From: DASSFZ01 sp035283185 | GTDB lineage: Bacteria; Chloroflexota; Anaerolineae; Fen-1058 | Reading direction: 5' to 3' | Length of the DNA: 25,534 nucleotides | NCBI GenBank assembly: GCA_035283185.1 | Contig: DATEUJ010000214.1 | Span: 1 to 25,534 of the forward strand | Part shown: piece by piece, positions 9,228-17,606 of the stretch | How positions within the stretch are numbered: the first letter of the stretch is position 1 | How the letters are laid out: the number at the start of each line of letters is the position of its first letter | Notes under the pieces: model-generated | Seen by the model: only the letters and a program-made list of their open reading frames with translations | Told to the model about the DNA's origin: nothing | The model's database searches: none | Position numbers and translations under genes: made by a program

Positions 9228-9971
9228 CTATGGATCCTTAGACAGGGGCGGCCGCAGCCCAAGCCGGTCCCCTTGACCGATCTGAGTATCCTGCAGGCGC
9301 ACCCATCCCCGGCGCAGGGCGTACACGGCGGCTTGCGTGCGGTCCTCGACGTTCAGCTTGCGCAGGATCGAGGTCATGTGGTTCTTCACCGTCTGGTGGC
9401 TGATGCCCAACTGATGGGCGATCTCCTTGTTGCTCAGGCCGCGTGTGATGTGCTGCAGGATCTCCATTTCGCGGGGCGAGAGAGGGACGAACGCCTCGTC
9501 GCCCAACTCGCCTTCGACGATGCCGAACCGCTCGCTCTGCTTGTACAGCCACGGCGCGAGCTGAGCGTCGTCCATGACCAGGCCGCTGACGATGTAGCGG
9601 CCCACATTCACCTCGCGCACCGCCTCGACCAGCTTGTGGGGCTCGACGTCTTTGGGGAAGTAACCATGCGCGCCGGCCTTGATGGCGTGGAACATCTGCT
9701 CGTCGTCGTCGTAGCCGGTGAGGATCACGGCGCGCGCGCCGGGCGCGTCCTGGCGCAGCCGGCGCGCCACCTGCAGGCCGTTGAGCGTCGGGATGTTGAC
9801 GTCCACGAGCACGACGCGCGGCGACAGCTCGCGCGCCGCGCGCAGCGCCTCTTCGCCGTCGGCCGCTTCGCCGACCACGACCAGGTCAGGCTCGGCGCTC
9901 AAGACCTCGCGCAGGCCCTGGCGGAAAAGAGGGTGATCGTCTACGATGAGAATCGTGATCTTCTGTTGCAT
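9228..9971 (-). CDS. NarL/FixJ-family response regulator (receiver plus LuxR HTH)
   Basis: A 247-residue regulator. The receiver spans residues 1-120: VDDHPLFRQGL acidic pocket, phosphoacceptor Asp in VVLVDVNIP near residue 57, Thr in ILTGYDDD, and Lys in GYFPKDVEP. A linker of about 40 residues precedes the LuxR-type HTH with LSPREMEILQHITRGLSNKE and GISHQTVKNHMTSILRKL. It binds DNA when phosphorylated, presumably by the adjacent HisKA_3 kinase. A promoter is visible at 10050-10078. The ribosome-binding site is weak. Targets cannot be read from the sequence; the flanking surface-protein and pilus genes are plausible ones. Confidence 0.93.
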   Translation of the reverse strand: MQQKITILIVDDHPLFRQGLREVLSAEPDLVVVGEAADGEEALRAARELSPRVVLVDVNIPTLNGLQVARRLRQDAPGARAVILTGYDDDEQMFHAIKAGAHGYFPKDVEPHKLVEAVREVNVGRYIVSGLVMDDAQLAPWLYKQSERFGIVEGELGDEAFVPLSPREMEILQHITRGLSNKEIAHQLGISHQTVKNHMTSILRKLNVEDRTQAAVYALRRGWVRLQDTQIGQGDRLGLRPPLSKDP

Positions 9972-10049
9972 GGCTTATTCGCCGCTACCGTTCAAATACA
10001 CCCTTCCTACCGGAGGTTTCAAGTGCGCGCCAGGCGGCAACTCAATCCG

Positions 10050-10078
10050 AGTATACCAAAAAGGCTAGTCAGGCGCAA
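10050..10078 (-). promoter_or_regulatory. Candidate promoter for the two-component operon
   Basis: On the minus strand TTGCGC (10073-10078) and TATACT (10050-10055) are 17 bp apart, about 80 nt upstream of the regulator ATG. The -10 box is good and the -35 box moderate. The rest of 9972-10147 shows no gene. Confidence 0.5.
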
Positions 10079-10147
10079 GCAGACGGTATGCCGGGCGCGT
10101 TGCAGTTTCGTAGCAAACCGGTTCTTCGATCCACGCCGCGCTCCCGC

Positions 10148-11707
10148 TCACGGCCAGCCCCACCTCGCCCGAAATATCAGCCAGTGCTTTGGCGCGAAGG
10201 GCGAATCTCCCTCGAACGCCGGTTCCAGCTCGGGCGCGTCGAGCAGCGCTGCCGAATAGAAATTCGGCGGCGCGGCGACGAAATCCGCTGCGCGCGACCG
10301 CAGCAGCGCCAGCAGCGCCGCCTCGTCGCGAATGATCGGGATCACTTCGGGCGAGACCAGCCCTGCCAGGTCGAGCAGCGGCCGGCGGCCGAAATAGCCG
10401 ATCGCGCCGATGTCGTGCGCAGCGACCAGCGCTCCGGGCGGCGTGTTCGATTCGATCCAGCGCGCCGACGCGACCAGCTCGTTCTCGATGACGTTCACGT
10501 CGACGCGATACGCGCCGGCGCCGACGAGCCAAAATGCAGCCGTTGCGGCGATCGCCGATCCCACCCACACCGGCCGCGCGAGTATTAGTAGATCGCGGAA
10601 TGGATTCGTAGTAGCGGCTTTAGTCGCTGGTTTGTTCGGACGACTGAAGTCGTCACTGCGAAATCGTGATCTGAGTCTCTCAAGGACGCGCGCCGTGCCG
10701 TGGACGCCGAAGAGAATGACGACAGGGATGATCGGGATCAAATATCGCCCGTGCTGGTACACAACCGGCAGCCGCAGCAGGTACACGCCGAGGTGCGCGG
10801 CCATCCATGCGATGGGCAGCACATACGCCCAGGTCGCTCGGTCACGCAGCCGGCGGAGCGCTGCAAGCGCCTCGATGAGGAAGCCCGGCAGCAACAGCAA
10901 CTGAGCGCCGACGAACGGCGCGCCGAGCACCTCGAGCGCGCGCGGCAGCCAGGCTGCGACGCTGCTGAAGTACACGGCGTACTCCTGCTGCTTGGCGTAG
11001 AACGTGTTGGGGAACACGGCGCCGCTGACCCGCAGGTTGAGCCAGGCAGCCGGCGCGACGGGAACCGCAAAGCCTGCGACGAATGCAAGTATGAAGCGCG
11101 CACGTCCGGCCACGGCGGCAATGCCCGCCATCACGACGAGCAGAAGCCCTTCGGGTCGGGTCACCGTCAGCAGCCCGCCCATCAGGCCGAGCATCAGCCC
11201 GTCGCGTGGGCGCAGGCTCGGCCGAGCGGCGCGCTCCAGGACGGCCAGTGTGAGCGCAGCGAACAGGGTCGTCTCCATGCCGGACGCCGCCGCCCAGGCC
11301 AGATGCCACTCGAACAGGCAGAGCAACCCGGCGGCCCACGCCGGCCTCCGTCGTTCCGGCCACAAGCGCAGCGACAACTGCGAGGCGAACCGCGCGCACA
11401 GCGCCAGCGACAGCGCGCCCAGCGCGTACGTCCACAGGCGATAATCGACGTTCAAACGATAGCCGATGGCAATCAGCAGCGTCCACAGCGGCGAAGTCGA
11501 ACCGGCGGAAGGCTGGCCGGGCACGAAGGCGAACTGGCCGGTCGTCGCGAAGCTGCGCGCGTAGGTCTGATGGATCCAGGCGTCGTCGAGCGGGAAGCCG
11601 GCCGGGTTACCCAGCGCCGACGCACCTACATAGAAAGCGACGCCGAGCACCGCAAGCGCGGCGAAGAGGAGGAAATGCCTGAAGGCCATGGTGGTGAATA
11701 CGAGCAT
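10148..11707 (-). CDS. Polytopic membrane protein, probable GT-C type glycosyltransferase
   Basis: A 519-residue protein with about ten hydrophobic segments, beginning FRHFLLFAALAVLGVAFYVG. The first external loop has an acidic pair in GFPLDDAWIHQTYAR, as in GT-C lipid-linked sugar transferases. TRPEGLLL, FPNTFYAKQQEY and YQHGRYLIPIIPVVILFG are seen further on. A soluble C-terminal portion (VNVIENELVASARWIESNTPPGA and AHDIGAIGYFGRRPLLDLAGL) resembles related bacterial integral membrane proteins. It probably transfers a sugar from a polyprenyl carrier to an extracytoplasmic acceptor; the YYWRV-repeat protein encoded just upstream is a candidate acceptor (inference). A 58-bp palindromic element is read in frame around residue 350. 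No clear ribosome-binding site; ATG 11689 is an alternative start. Confidence 0.75.
   Translation of the reverse strand: MLVFTTMAFRHFLLFAALAVLGVAFYVGASALGNPAGFPLDDAWIHQTYARSFATTGQFAFVPGQPSAGSTSPLWTLLIAIGYRLNVDYRLWTYALGALSLALCARFASQLSLRLWPERRRPAWAAGLLCLFEWHLAWAAASGMETTLFAALTLAVLERAARPSLRPRDGLMLGLMGGLLTVTRPEGLLLVVMAGIAAVAGRARFILAFVAGFAVPVAPAAWLNLRVSGAVFPNTFYAKQQEYAVYFSSVAAWLPRALEVLGAPFVGAQLLLLPGFLIEALAALRRLRDRATWAYVLPIAWMAAHLGVYLLRLPVVYQHGRYLIPIIPVVILFGVHGTARVLERLRSRFRSDDFSRPNKPATKAATTNPFRDLLILARPVWVGSAIAATAAFWLVGAGAYRVDVNVIENELVASARWIESNTPPGALVAAHDIGAIGYFGRRPLLDLAGLVSPEVIPIIRDEAALLALLRSRAADFVAAPPNFYSAALLDAPELEPAFEGDSPFAPKHWLIFRARWGWP
10605..10662. repeat. 58-bp double-hairpin element inside the GT-C-like gene
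   Basis: The ends TTCGTAGT and ACTGCGAA are near-perfect inverted repeats (7 of 8). Inside are two hairpins: AGCGGCT/AGTCGCT (one wobble) and the perfect GACGACT/AGTCGTC. It is translated as DDFSRPNKPATKAATTN in a cytoplasmic loop between membrane segments without breaking the frame. Confidence 0.8.
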
Positions 11708-11713
11708 CAAAAT

Positions 11714-11737
11714 AGGGGCGACACGCAGGCCGCCCCT
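11714..11737 (-). terminator. Hairpin plus short T-rich run after the giant repeat-protein gene
   Basis: A 7-bp stem AGGGGCG / CGCCCCT is followed on the minus strand by ATTTTG, 80 nt beyond the stop codon of the YYWRV protein and abutting the next gene start. This could be a weak terminator. A second perfect 8-bp hairpin (11758-11765 with 11773-11780) lies between it and the stop codon and lacks a T-tract. Confidence 0.4.
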
Positions 11738-11816
11738 GTGTTTCGATGCCGTTGGCTGCTCGCCCTTACGGCGGGCGAGCCGGGGCCATGATCCGAGTTC
11801 CGCTACTCTCGCCGGT

Positions 11817-14800
11817 TCACGGATTCTTCAACACGACCGGTAGGAAGGTGCTGTAAGAATAAGGGCTAACCAGCAGGATCGAGTCTGTCCATGGTCCGTA
11901 GTTGCCGCTCTTATCGATGATCGCCACCCGCCAGTAGTATTGAGCCGTATCATAACGCTTGGTCGGGATGAAAAGGGTGTTATCAGTCGTTGCAGAGTCG
12001 TACAGTGGCGAGAACTGTGGATTCTTCGCGATCTCGATTCGATACCTGGCTGCTCCGTACACCGGTGTCCAGATGAACGTCGGGAATGCGCCGGTCGTCG
12101 TGCCGGTCAGGGGCGAGACGAGGCTGACGACGGGGTACTGCTTCGTGAGCGTGTAGACGGACGAGAACGGGCCAGGCCGACCACCGGTGTCCAGCACGGC
12201 CACTCGCCAGTAGTAAGTACCATCCGGGTAGGATTTGGCCGGCGTCCAGTTAACCGTGTCAACATCCAAGGATTCAAACGGCGCGCCGAAGCCCGTCGGG
12301 GAGTTGGCGACCTGCACACGATACTTGGCGGCGCCCCAGGTCGGCTGGCCGGCCGGGGCGAGCACTATCTGCCACTTCAGAGTTGGCGCGTAGTTCACGA
12401 CGCCGCCCGACGCCGGCTGGGACAGGGTGACCACGGGCAGCGTGATATTCAGCGTGCGCGTCAGCGACCATCCGCTCTGATACGCTCCCCCTTGCGAGTT
12501 CTCGGCACGCACACGCCAGTAGTATGTGCCCGGCGCGTAGGCTGAAACTGGCGTATAGTTCTCGTGGTTGACCGTGGCGTTGTGGAGGAGCGGTGAGAAA
12601 TCCGGATTCGTGGCAAGCTCGAACCTGTAGGCGGCTGCGCCCTCGACCGCATCCCACTTGAACGTAGGCGTCGAATACTCGCTCTCGGTCTGCAAGTTTG
12701 CCGGCGTCGGGCCGTTCTTCACAAAGGCGTGCGGATCGCTGGGCGGCGAGAACGAGTCGGTGCCCTTCCGGTGCTTGATCGAGAAACGCCAATACAACGT
12801 GTTATCCTCGTAGATGCGCAGCGTCGAGTAGAGGTATTGAAAGATGTCCACGTAGGTCTCGCAGCCCCAGCAATCGAGGTCCTGTGTCTCGAGAATGCTC
12901 GTGAACAATGCATCTCGGGCGACCTCCAATTTGTAACCGCGCAGATAGTCGACGTTCGGCGTTTCGGCGTAGACGTAGGGCGTGTACGGCAATCGAGGTG
13001 GGCCACCCGGAGGGCTATCGCCAGGGACGGCAAGCGTGATCCGGTCGGCGATCGATTTGAACTCGTTCAGCGCCGTGGTCGAATTGCCGTTGTCAGGCAC
13101 GGTATCAGAAGTGCTCGGCGCCGTATCCGAGGTCGCACTGAACAGCGCAGCCGACAGCACGAATGGGCTGAAGCCCAGGTCGCCGATGGCCGTCTTGGGA
13201 ATCTTCAGTTCGACGTAGTTAAGCGTGGAACTGTAATGGAATGACCCACCCACCTGAACCGGGTCAACCAGATTGCGAACCTGAGCTTTCCATGCGGCCG
13301 CGATCTTATCCCACTCGTGCAAGTAGACGGTGCTAGTGATGAACTGAGTGTTCGAATAGACGACGTAGATCGCGTGCTCGGGCCGGTAGTACGACGACGT
13401 CGTCACCGCCGGGCGGCCGGGCGGTGGCGCGGAGGCGCCCGACCCATCTACTTGATCGCCGTCCAGGTACAGACCATACCAGATCTCGCCGCTCAGCGTC
13501 GGATTGACGTGGAATCCAACGTACCAGTAGTCTTTGTCCTGAGCGGCGTACAGCGAGGTCAACTCGGCGGCCCCGATTCCCTCGACCGCGTCGGACGCCA
13601 GCAGCGTGCCGGAAGTCGTTGTAACGGTCGATACGAGCAGATCGGTCGGATAATTCCTCTGCAGGTCCCAACGTGTTTGATAAGCCACGATCAGACGCCG
13701 GCCACTGCTGGGCACGCCGACGGTCTGATCCAACGCATTCAGTCCCTTCACCCGCCAGAAATAGGTACCCTTCGGCACGCGCATCGGCGGGGTATGGTGC
13801 GTGTAGACTGTGCGGGTCACGTAGGTCGTCGAGACGAAGGCCGGATCCGTGCTCAGCTCGAACTGGTAACGCACAGCGCCCTGCTGCGGCAGCCACTGGA
13901 ACGACGGGAGCGTGTCCATCACCTTTTCGGCGTCGGCGGGGCGCTGCAGCGTGGGAGAAGTCGTCGCCGTCGGCGCAATCAGCCGCGAGACGTCGATCTG
14001 GGTCAGCCATGGCTCGTTCCGCGCAGAATTGGTCAAGACGGCACCGGACTGCGCAAGCGGTGTGACGCGCCAGTAGTAATTCGTACTGGCGACCGGCACG
14101 AACGGCGTGCCGTCCGTGGGTGTGGCACTCAGATTCTGCGTCTCATATGTCCAGTCTGGGCTGCCGATGTTCGGATCGTCGTCGACTTCGATCCGGTAGC
14201 GATCGGCTTCGACGCGCGGCGTAGCGCCGGGGACGAACGTGCGTGACCAGAAGAAGGTCGGCGTGTCGACGGTGTAATCGTACGACACTGGAATATCGCG
14301 GGGCACAGCATAGTTGCCACTGGCGATGAACGGCGGCGGGTAGAAATAGCGCGGGTAAATCGCCTCCGGAAGCGCCACCGTGTATGTAGGCCGGAAACTG
14401 GCCACGATACTGGCCTGCCCGGCATTCCCGTTATTGTCATACGGCCTGACTCGCCAGAATACGGTCTTGCCCCAGTCGGTCCCATCCCACTGAGTGCGCC
14501 AGTAAAATGTGTTCGGCGTGTCTGCAGACCATCGGATCGCGGCAAAGCCGGGGTCGAAACTCGTCTCGATTCGGTAATACTTCACCTCGCGCACCGGCGT
14601 CCACGAGAACAGCGTCACGTTAACCAGTTCGTTGTTGCGCGGCGTCAGATTGATCGGCTGATGATACCACTTCTTCAGGAAGCTCCACACCTCGCTGAAG
14701 GGACCTTCCACAGAGGCCGGACCGTAGATGGCGCTCACCCTCCAATAGTAGTTGACGTCGTTCGGCAGCGAGTTCAGTGGTGTATAACTCGTCTGATCGA

Positions 14801-15686
14801 CAACTGCCGATGTCACGCCGGTCAGAAACGTGGGATCCGTGCTGTAGTACAGCTTGTATCGCGTAGCACCTTTGACGGCCGTCCACCGGAAGCGCGGCGT
14901 ATAGGTCGGCTGCGAACCGTTGACCGGTTCGACCAACTGGGGAGCCTGGGCATATTGAACAGTCACCTGCCGGCTTTCGCTTGTCTGCCCGTCGCGACTG
15001 TAAACATCGCGCGGTGTGACGCACCAATAGTATGTCCCGTTGACCAAACGGGTCGCGAGATGATAATGTGTAGTCAGCGTCGTAAATGTCGAGGACGGGG
15101 ATGTGCAGCCGAAGTCGTTGTCGATCTTCAGGACGTATTCCGCCGTGCCCGTGATGGGCGTCCATGAAAAGATCGGGTCCTCAAAGAACTCGATCGTAGC
15201 GCCTGCATCCGGCGCGAGAAGCGTGGGGGCGTTGGCCGGGTCGCCCCAGCTCTTGGTGAATGTCCTGACCTCAGACCAGTCTCCTACAGGAGCAGGAGTC
15301 TCGACGCGCACCCGCCAGTACCAACTCCCGTCGGCCAACAAGCTGTTTACAGTCGGTATATAACGCGTATTGGGCGTCGGCACATTGTACCGAATAGGGT
15401 CACCGAATCCAATGTCGTCATCGATCTGGATCCGGTACGTCGCTGCACCGGCCACAGGCTGCCACTCGAAGTACGGCACGGCTGCCGGGGGATAGTTGGC
15501 GACTGTCGCCACTGTGCCATCGGAAGGATGCACGAGCACCGGCCCGGGCGGCACGGCCGGCGCTGATAAGAGCGAAATAGGGCTTGATGAGATTGCCAGG
15601 CCGACTATCGCTACGGCGATAAGGAGGCGCCAGCATTTGCTGGCTGCTCGCGGGTGGACTCGGGATAGAAGTCGAAATTCAGTCAT
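11817..15686 (-). CDS. Giant secreted protein with about ten FN3-like modules and a central CBM9-like domain
   Basis: A 1289-residue protein with a signal peptide (CWRLLIAVAIVGLAISSSP). Modules of roughly 90-110 residues each contain an F-W-P core (FEWQPVAGAATYRIQID, FSWTPITGTAEYVLKID) and end in a YYWRV strand; I count ten such strands. Six lie before and four after a distinct domain at about residues 670-888, starting RWDLQRNYPTDL and containing AAQDKDYWYVGFHVNPTLSG, WYGLYLDGDQVDG and YVELKIPKTAIGDLG. That pattern resembles CBM9/DOMON-like carbohydrate-binding domains. The C-terminus is YSTFLPVVLKNP. It is probably exported and surface-exposed; binding to polysaccharide is inference. AGGAG lies 9 nt before ATG 15686. 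A good promoter is at 15782-15811. GT-C-type genes flank it on both sides. Confidence 0.85.
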   Translation of the reverse strand: MTEFRLLSRVHPRAASKCWRLLIAVAIVGLAISSSPISLLSAPAVPPGPVLVHPSDGTVATVANYPPAAVPYFEWQPVAGAATYRIQIDDDIGFGDPIRYNVPTPNTRYIPTVNSLLADGSWYWRVRVETPAPVGDWSEVRTFTKSWGDPANAPTLLAPDAGATIEFFEDPIFSWTPITGTAEYVLKIDNDFGCTSPSSTFTTLTTHYHLATRLVNGTYYWCVTPRDVYSRDGQTSESRQVTVQYAQAPQLVEPVNGSQPTYTPRFRWTAVKGATRYKLYYSTDPTFLTGVTSAVVDQTSYTPLNSLPNDVNYYWRVSAIYGPASVEGPFSEVWSFLKKWYHQPINLTPRNNELVNVTLFSWTPVREVKYYRIETSFDPGFAAIRWSADTPNTFYWRTQWDGTDWGKTVFWRVRPYDNNGNAGQASIVASFRPTYTVALPEAIYPRYFYPPPFIASGNYAVPRDIPVSYDYTVDTPTFFWSRTFVPGATPRVEADRYRIEVDDDPNIGSPDWTYETQNLSATPTDGTPFVPVASTNYYWRVTPLAQSGAVLTNSARNEPWLTQIDVSRLIAPTATTSPTLQRPADAEKVMDTLPSFQWLPQQGAVRYQFELSTDPAFVSTTYVTRTVYTHHTPPMRVPKGTYFWRVKGLNALDQTVGVPSSGRRLIVAYQTRWDLQRNYPTDLLVSTVTTTSGTLLASDAVEGIGAAELTSLYAAQDKDYWYVGFHVNPTLSGEIWYGLYLDGDQVDGSGASAPPPGRPAVTTSSYYRPEHAIYVVYSNTQFITSTVYLHEWDKIAAAWKAQVRNLVDPVQVGGSFHYSSTLNYVELKIPKTAIGDLGFSPFVLSAALFSATSDTAPSTSDTVPDNGNSTTALNEFKSIADRITLAVPGDSPPGGPPRLPYTPYVYAETPNVDYLRGYKLEVARDALFTSILETQDLDCWGCETYVDIFQYLYSTLRIYEDNTLYWRFSIKHRKGTDSFSPPSDPHAFVKNGPTPANLQTESEYSTPTFKWDAVEGAAAYRFELATNPDFSPLLHNATVNHENYTPVSAYAPGTYYWRVRAENSQGGAYQSGWSLTRTLNITLPVVTLSQPASGGVVNYAPTLKWQIVLAPAGQPTWGAAKYRVQVANSPTGFGAPFESLDVDTVNWTPAKSYPDGTYYWRVAVLDTGGRPGPFSSVYTLTKQYPVVSLVSPLTGTTTGAFPTFIWTPVYGAARYRIEIAKNPQFSPLYDSATTDNTLFIPTKRYDTAQYYWRVAIIDKSGNYGPWTDSILLVSPYSYSTFLPVVLKNP

Positions 15687-15781
15687 CGGCAAGAGCTCCT
15701 ACCAGGGATGGATGCCGCTTCGCCCTGAAAGAGTGTCATTCTCTCGACCAGAACGCGGACACCTTTATGTGCGATGGCAAC

Positions 15782-15811
15782 AGTATAAGAGAGGCATGGC
15801 GCGCCTGTCAA
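15782..15811 (-). promoter_or_regulatory. Sigma-70 promoter for the giant repeat-protein gene
   Basis: On the minus strand TTGACA (15806-15811) and TATACT (15782-15787) are separated by 18 bp. This predicts a leader of about 90 nt before ATG 15686. The rest of 15687-15850 holds no gene. Confidence 0.7.
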
Positions 15812-15850
15812 TCGACGTTTGTCACTAATTGACCGCGATCGGGCGATCGG

Positions 15851-17428
15851 CTATGGCCCGACGATCTCAAACACAGATGCTTTGCCAAAGGTTTGGGTCA
15901 GTTTGAGACGTGCGTCCAGGTTGGGATCGTCATAAAGCGCGGCCAGTGGCCTGGGACGGTTTGCATCCAGTATGAGCCACTTCGCGCCGAAGCGCCGTGC
16001 TGCTTCCACCAGCGTGTCGACGTCGCCGTTCGGCGTCACGATCGACGGATGGCCGGTGTGAAAGGTGAAGCCCGGAGGGTTGCCCGCCATGACGATGGAG
16101 TCTGCGTCGCCCTGCCCGGCCAGCCACGCACCCACCTGGCGGTAAGCGGTGTCGGCCCCGTTCCAGTCCTGCCCAATCACGCGATTCCACACGACGACGA
16201 GCGAGAGGAATGCCGCCAGCGCCACCATGCCAACGCCAAAGACGCGGCTCGCCGTCGCCTCATGCCACGTCCGGCGCCGTCGCGCGACGAAGCCGACGAT
16301 TGCATCCAACCCGATCGGCGCAGCCGCGCACAGGAACGGCATCAGCGCGCCGCTCGAATGGAACAACCCGCCCCGGCCGCCGACGAACGTGAACACCAGC
16401 GTCATCGTCAGGAACAGCAGGGCGAGATAGAGGATCGCCGGCCGGAAGAGCCGATCGCGTCTTCGCGCCCACAGCCCCACGGCCATGAGCGGCGCGACGA
16501 AGATCAGCCCGTTCTCCGCAGCCAGATGCACGATGCCCATTCCCAGCCCCCGCGCCTTGGCCGCCAGGATGCGATCGATCCCGCAGCCCAGCCAGTGATT
16601 CACGTCGAGCGTGACGTCGAATGAGAACAGCTCGTCGTAGTCGCACAGCCACAGCGACTGCGTGCCCGCCGTCGAGAGCGGCATGCCGATGACGGCCAGG
16701 TTGCGCAAGAACCAGGGCAGCATCACGACAAGGTAACCGAGGAGAACGATGATTGACGAATGCAGAATGCAGAATGCAGAATGCAGAAACGACTTTCTCT
16801 CATTCTGCATTCTCAATTCTACATTCTGCTTTCTCAATTCTGCATTTAACATGACCGGTATCAGCAGCAGCAGCCCGTCTGCGCGCGACAGGTGCGCCAG
16901 GCCGGCGCACACGCCCGCCGCGAACGCCGCCGCCTTCGATCTCCCCACGCCGGCCAGGAGCAGCGCCAGCGAGCCGGCTACAGCATACGTCGTGAAGCTC
17001 TCGGGCACGCCCCAGAACGGCAGGTAGTATCCGCTGAAGACCATGAGCAGTGCGGCGATCCACGCCGCGCGCCGCTGCGACGTCGCGCGCCACGCAATGG
17101 CGTATGCAATCGGCGGCAGCGTGGCCGACAGCAAGACGAAAGGCGCCTGGGCCGCGCGGAAAGTCGGCCCGAATACTGCCATCGGGAGCGCGCCGACGAT
17201 CGACGGCATGGGCATCCAGTAGAGATGACTGGGGTGAGGCAACGAAGACGGATCGTCGAGGTAATTCCACACGTACGGCTCGGTGAACCCGTACCCCTCG
17301 GCCAGCCGCTGCGCGCCGACGGTGGTGTAATACGCATCCATGTAGCCGGGCTGCACCTGGAACGCCGCTACGACGACGCGCGCCAGCAGGGTCAAGAAGT
17401 AGATCGCGATCAGATCGCGCCGGCTCAT
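15851..17428 (-). CDS. GT39/ArnT-like GT-C glycosyltransferase, polytopic membrane protein
   Basis: A 525-residue protein with about ten membrane segments. The N-terminal segment (LIAIYFLTLLARVVVAAFQ) is followed by an external loop GYMDAYYTTVGAQRLAEGYGF carrying Asp, then HPSHLYWMPMPSIVGAL, the layout of GT39/PMT-like transferases. SRADGLLLLIPVML and WFLRNLAVIGMPL are typical of the family. The soluble C-terminal part reads GNPPGFTFHTGHPSIVTPNGD. It probably transfers sugars from polyprenyl-phosphate donors outside the membrane; the adjacent secreted protein is a possible substrate (inference). A 90-bp heptamer-repeat element is translated in frame near residues 195-225. No normal ribosome-binding site is seen; an AGGT from an upstream palindrome lies about 10 nt before the ATG. 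Confidence 0.8.
   Translation of the reverse strand: MSRRDLIAIYFLTLLARVVVAAFQVQPGYMDAYYTTVGAQRLAEGYGFTEPYVWNYLDDPSSLPHPSHLYWMPMPSIVGALPMAVFGPTFRAAQAPFVLLSATLPPIAYAIAWRATSQRRAAWIAALLMVFSGYYLPFWGVPESFTTYAVAGSLALLLAGVGRSKAAAFAAGVCAGLAHLSRADGLLLLIPVMLNAELRKQNVELRMQNERKSFLHSAFCILHSSIIVLLGYLVVMLPWFLRNLAVIGMPLSTAGTQSLWLCDYDELFSFDVTLDVNHWLGCGIDRILAAKARGLGMGIVHLAAENGLIFVAPLMAVGLWARRRDRLFRPAILYLALLFLTMTLVFTFVGGRGGLFHSSGALMPFLCAAAPIGLDAIVGFVARRRRTWHEATASRVFGVGMVALAAFLSLVVVWNRVIGQDWNGADTAYRQVGAWLAGQGDADSIVMAGNPPGFTFHTGHPSIVTPNGDVDTLVEAARRFGAKWLILDANRPRPLAALYDDPNLDARLKLTQTFGKASVFEIVGP
16758..16847. repeat. 90-bp heptamer-based inverted repeat inside the GT39-like gene
   Basis: Four exact tandem GAATGCA units (16758-16785) are followed, after a 15-nt spacer, by inverted and partly degenerate TGCATTC-type units (16801-16847). 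The whole would fold into one long hairpin. It is read in frame as ELRKQNVELRMQNERKSF and then LHSAFCILHSS, between membrane segments. Confidence 0.85.
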
Positions 17429-17435
17429 GGCCTAT

Positions 17436-17498
17436 AGACCTGGCAGGTCTTGTCCGCCAGTGTCAGCGCAGGCTGGATCGCGAAGACCTGCCAGGTCT
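17436..17498. repeat. 63-bp element with palindromic ends AGACCTGGCAGGTCT
   Basis: Both ends are the odd palindrome AGACCTG-N-CAGGTCT (17436-17450 and 17484-17498), in inverted orientation, giving 16-bp terminal inverted repeats. It lies 8 bp upstream of the GT39-like start codon and fills much of the space to proS. Confidence 0.8.
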
Positions 17499-17520
17499 GC
17501 CCGGAGAACCCAAGTGCGTT

Positions 17521-17572
17521 CGAGACAAAAACCCAGCTGGGTGTCTTCGTGTCTTTGTGGTGAAAGGTCTCG
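17521..17572. repeat. 52-bp element with CGAGAC/GTCTCG ends
   Basis: The inverted ends CGAGAC (17521-17526) and GTCTCG (17567-17572) enclose the 12-bp palindrome ACCCAGCTGGGT and the segment TCTTCGTGTCTTTGTGGTGA. From memory, the last string recurs in many environmental bacterial genomes; I could not check this. It lies between proS and the GT39-like gene. Confidence 0.6.
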
Positions 17573-17606
17573 CCGTTGATGACATGCCTCCAGGCCCGAC
17601 GACCTA

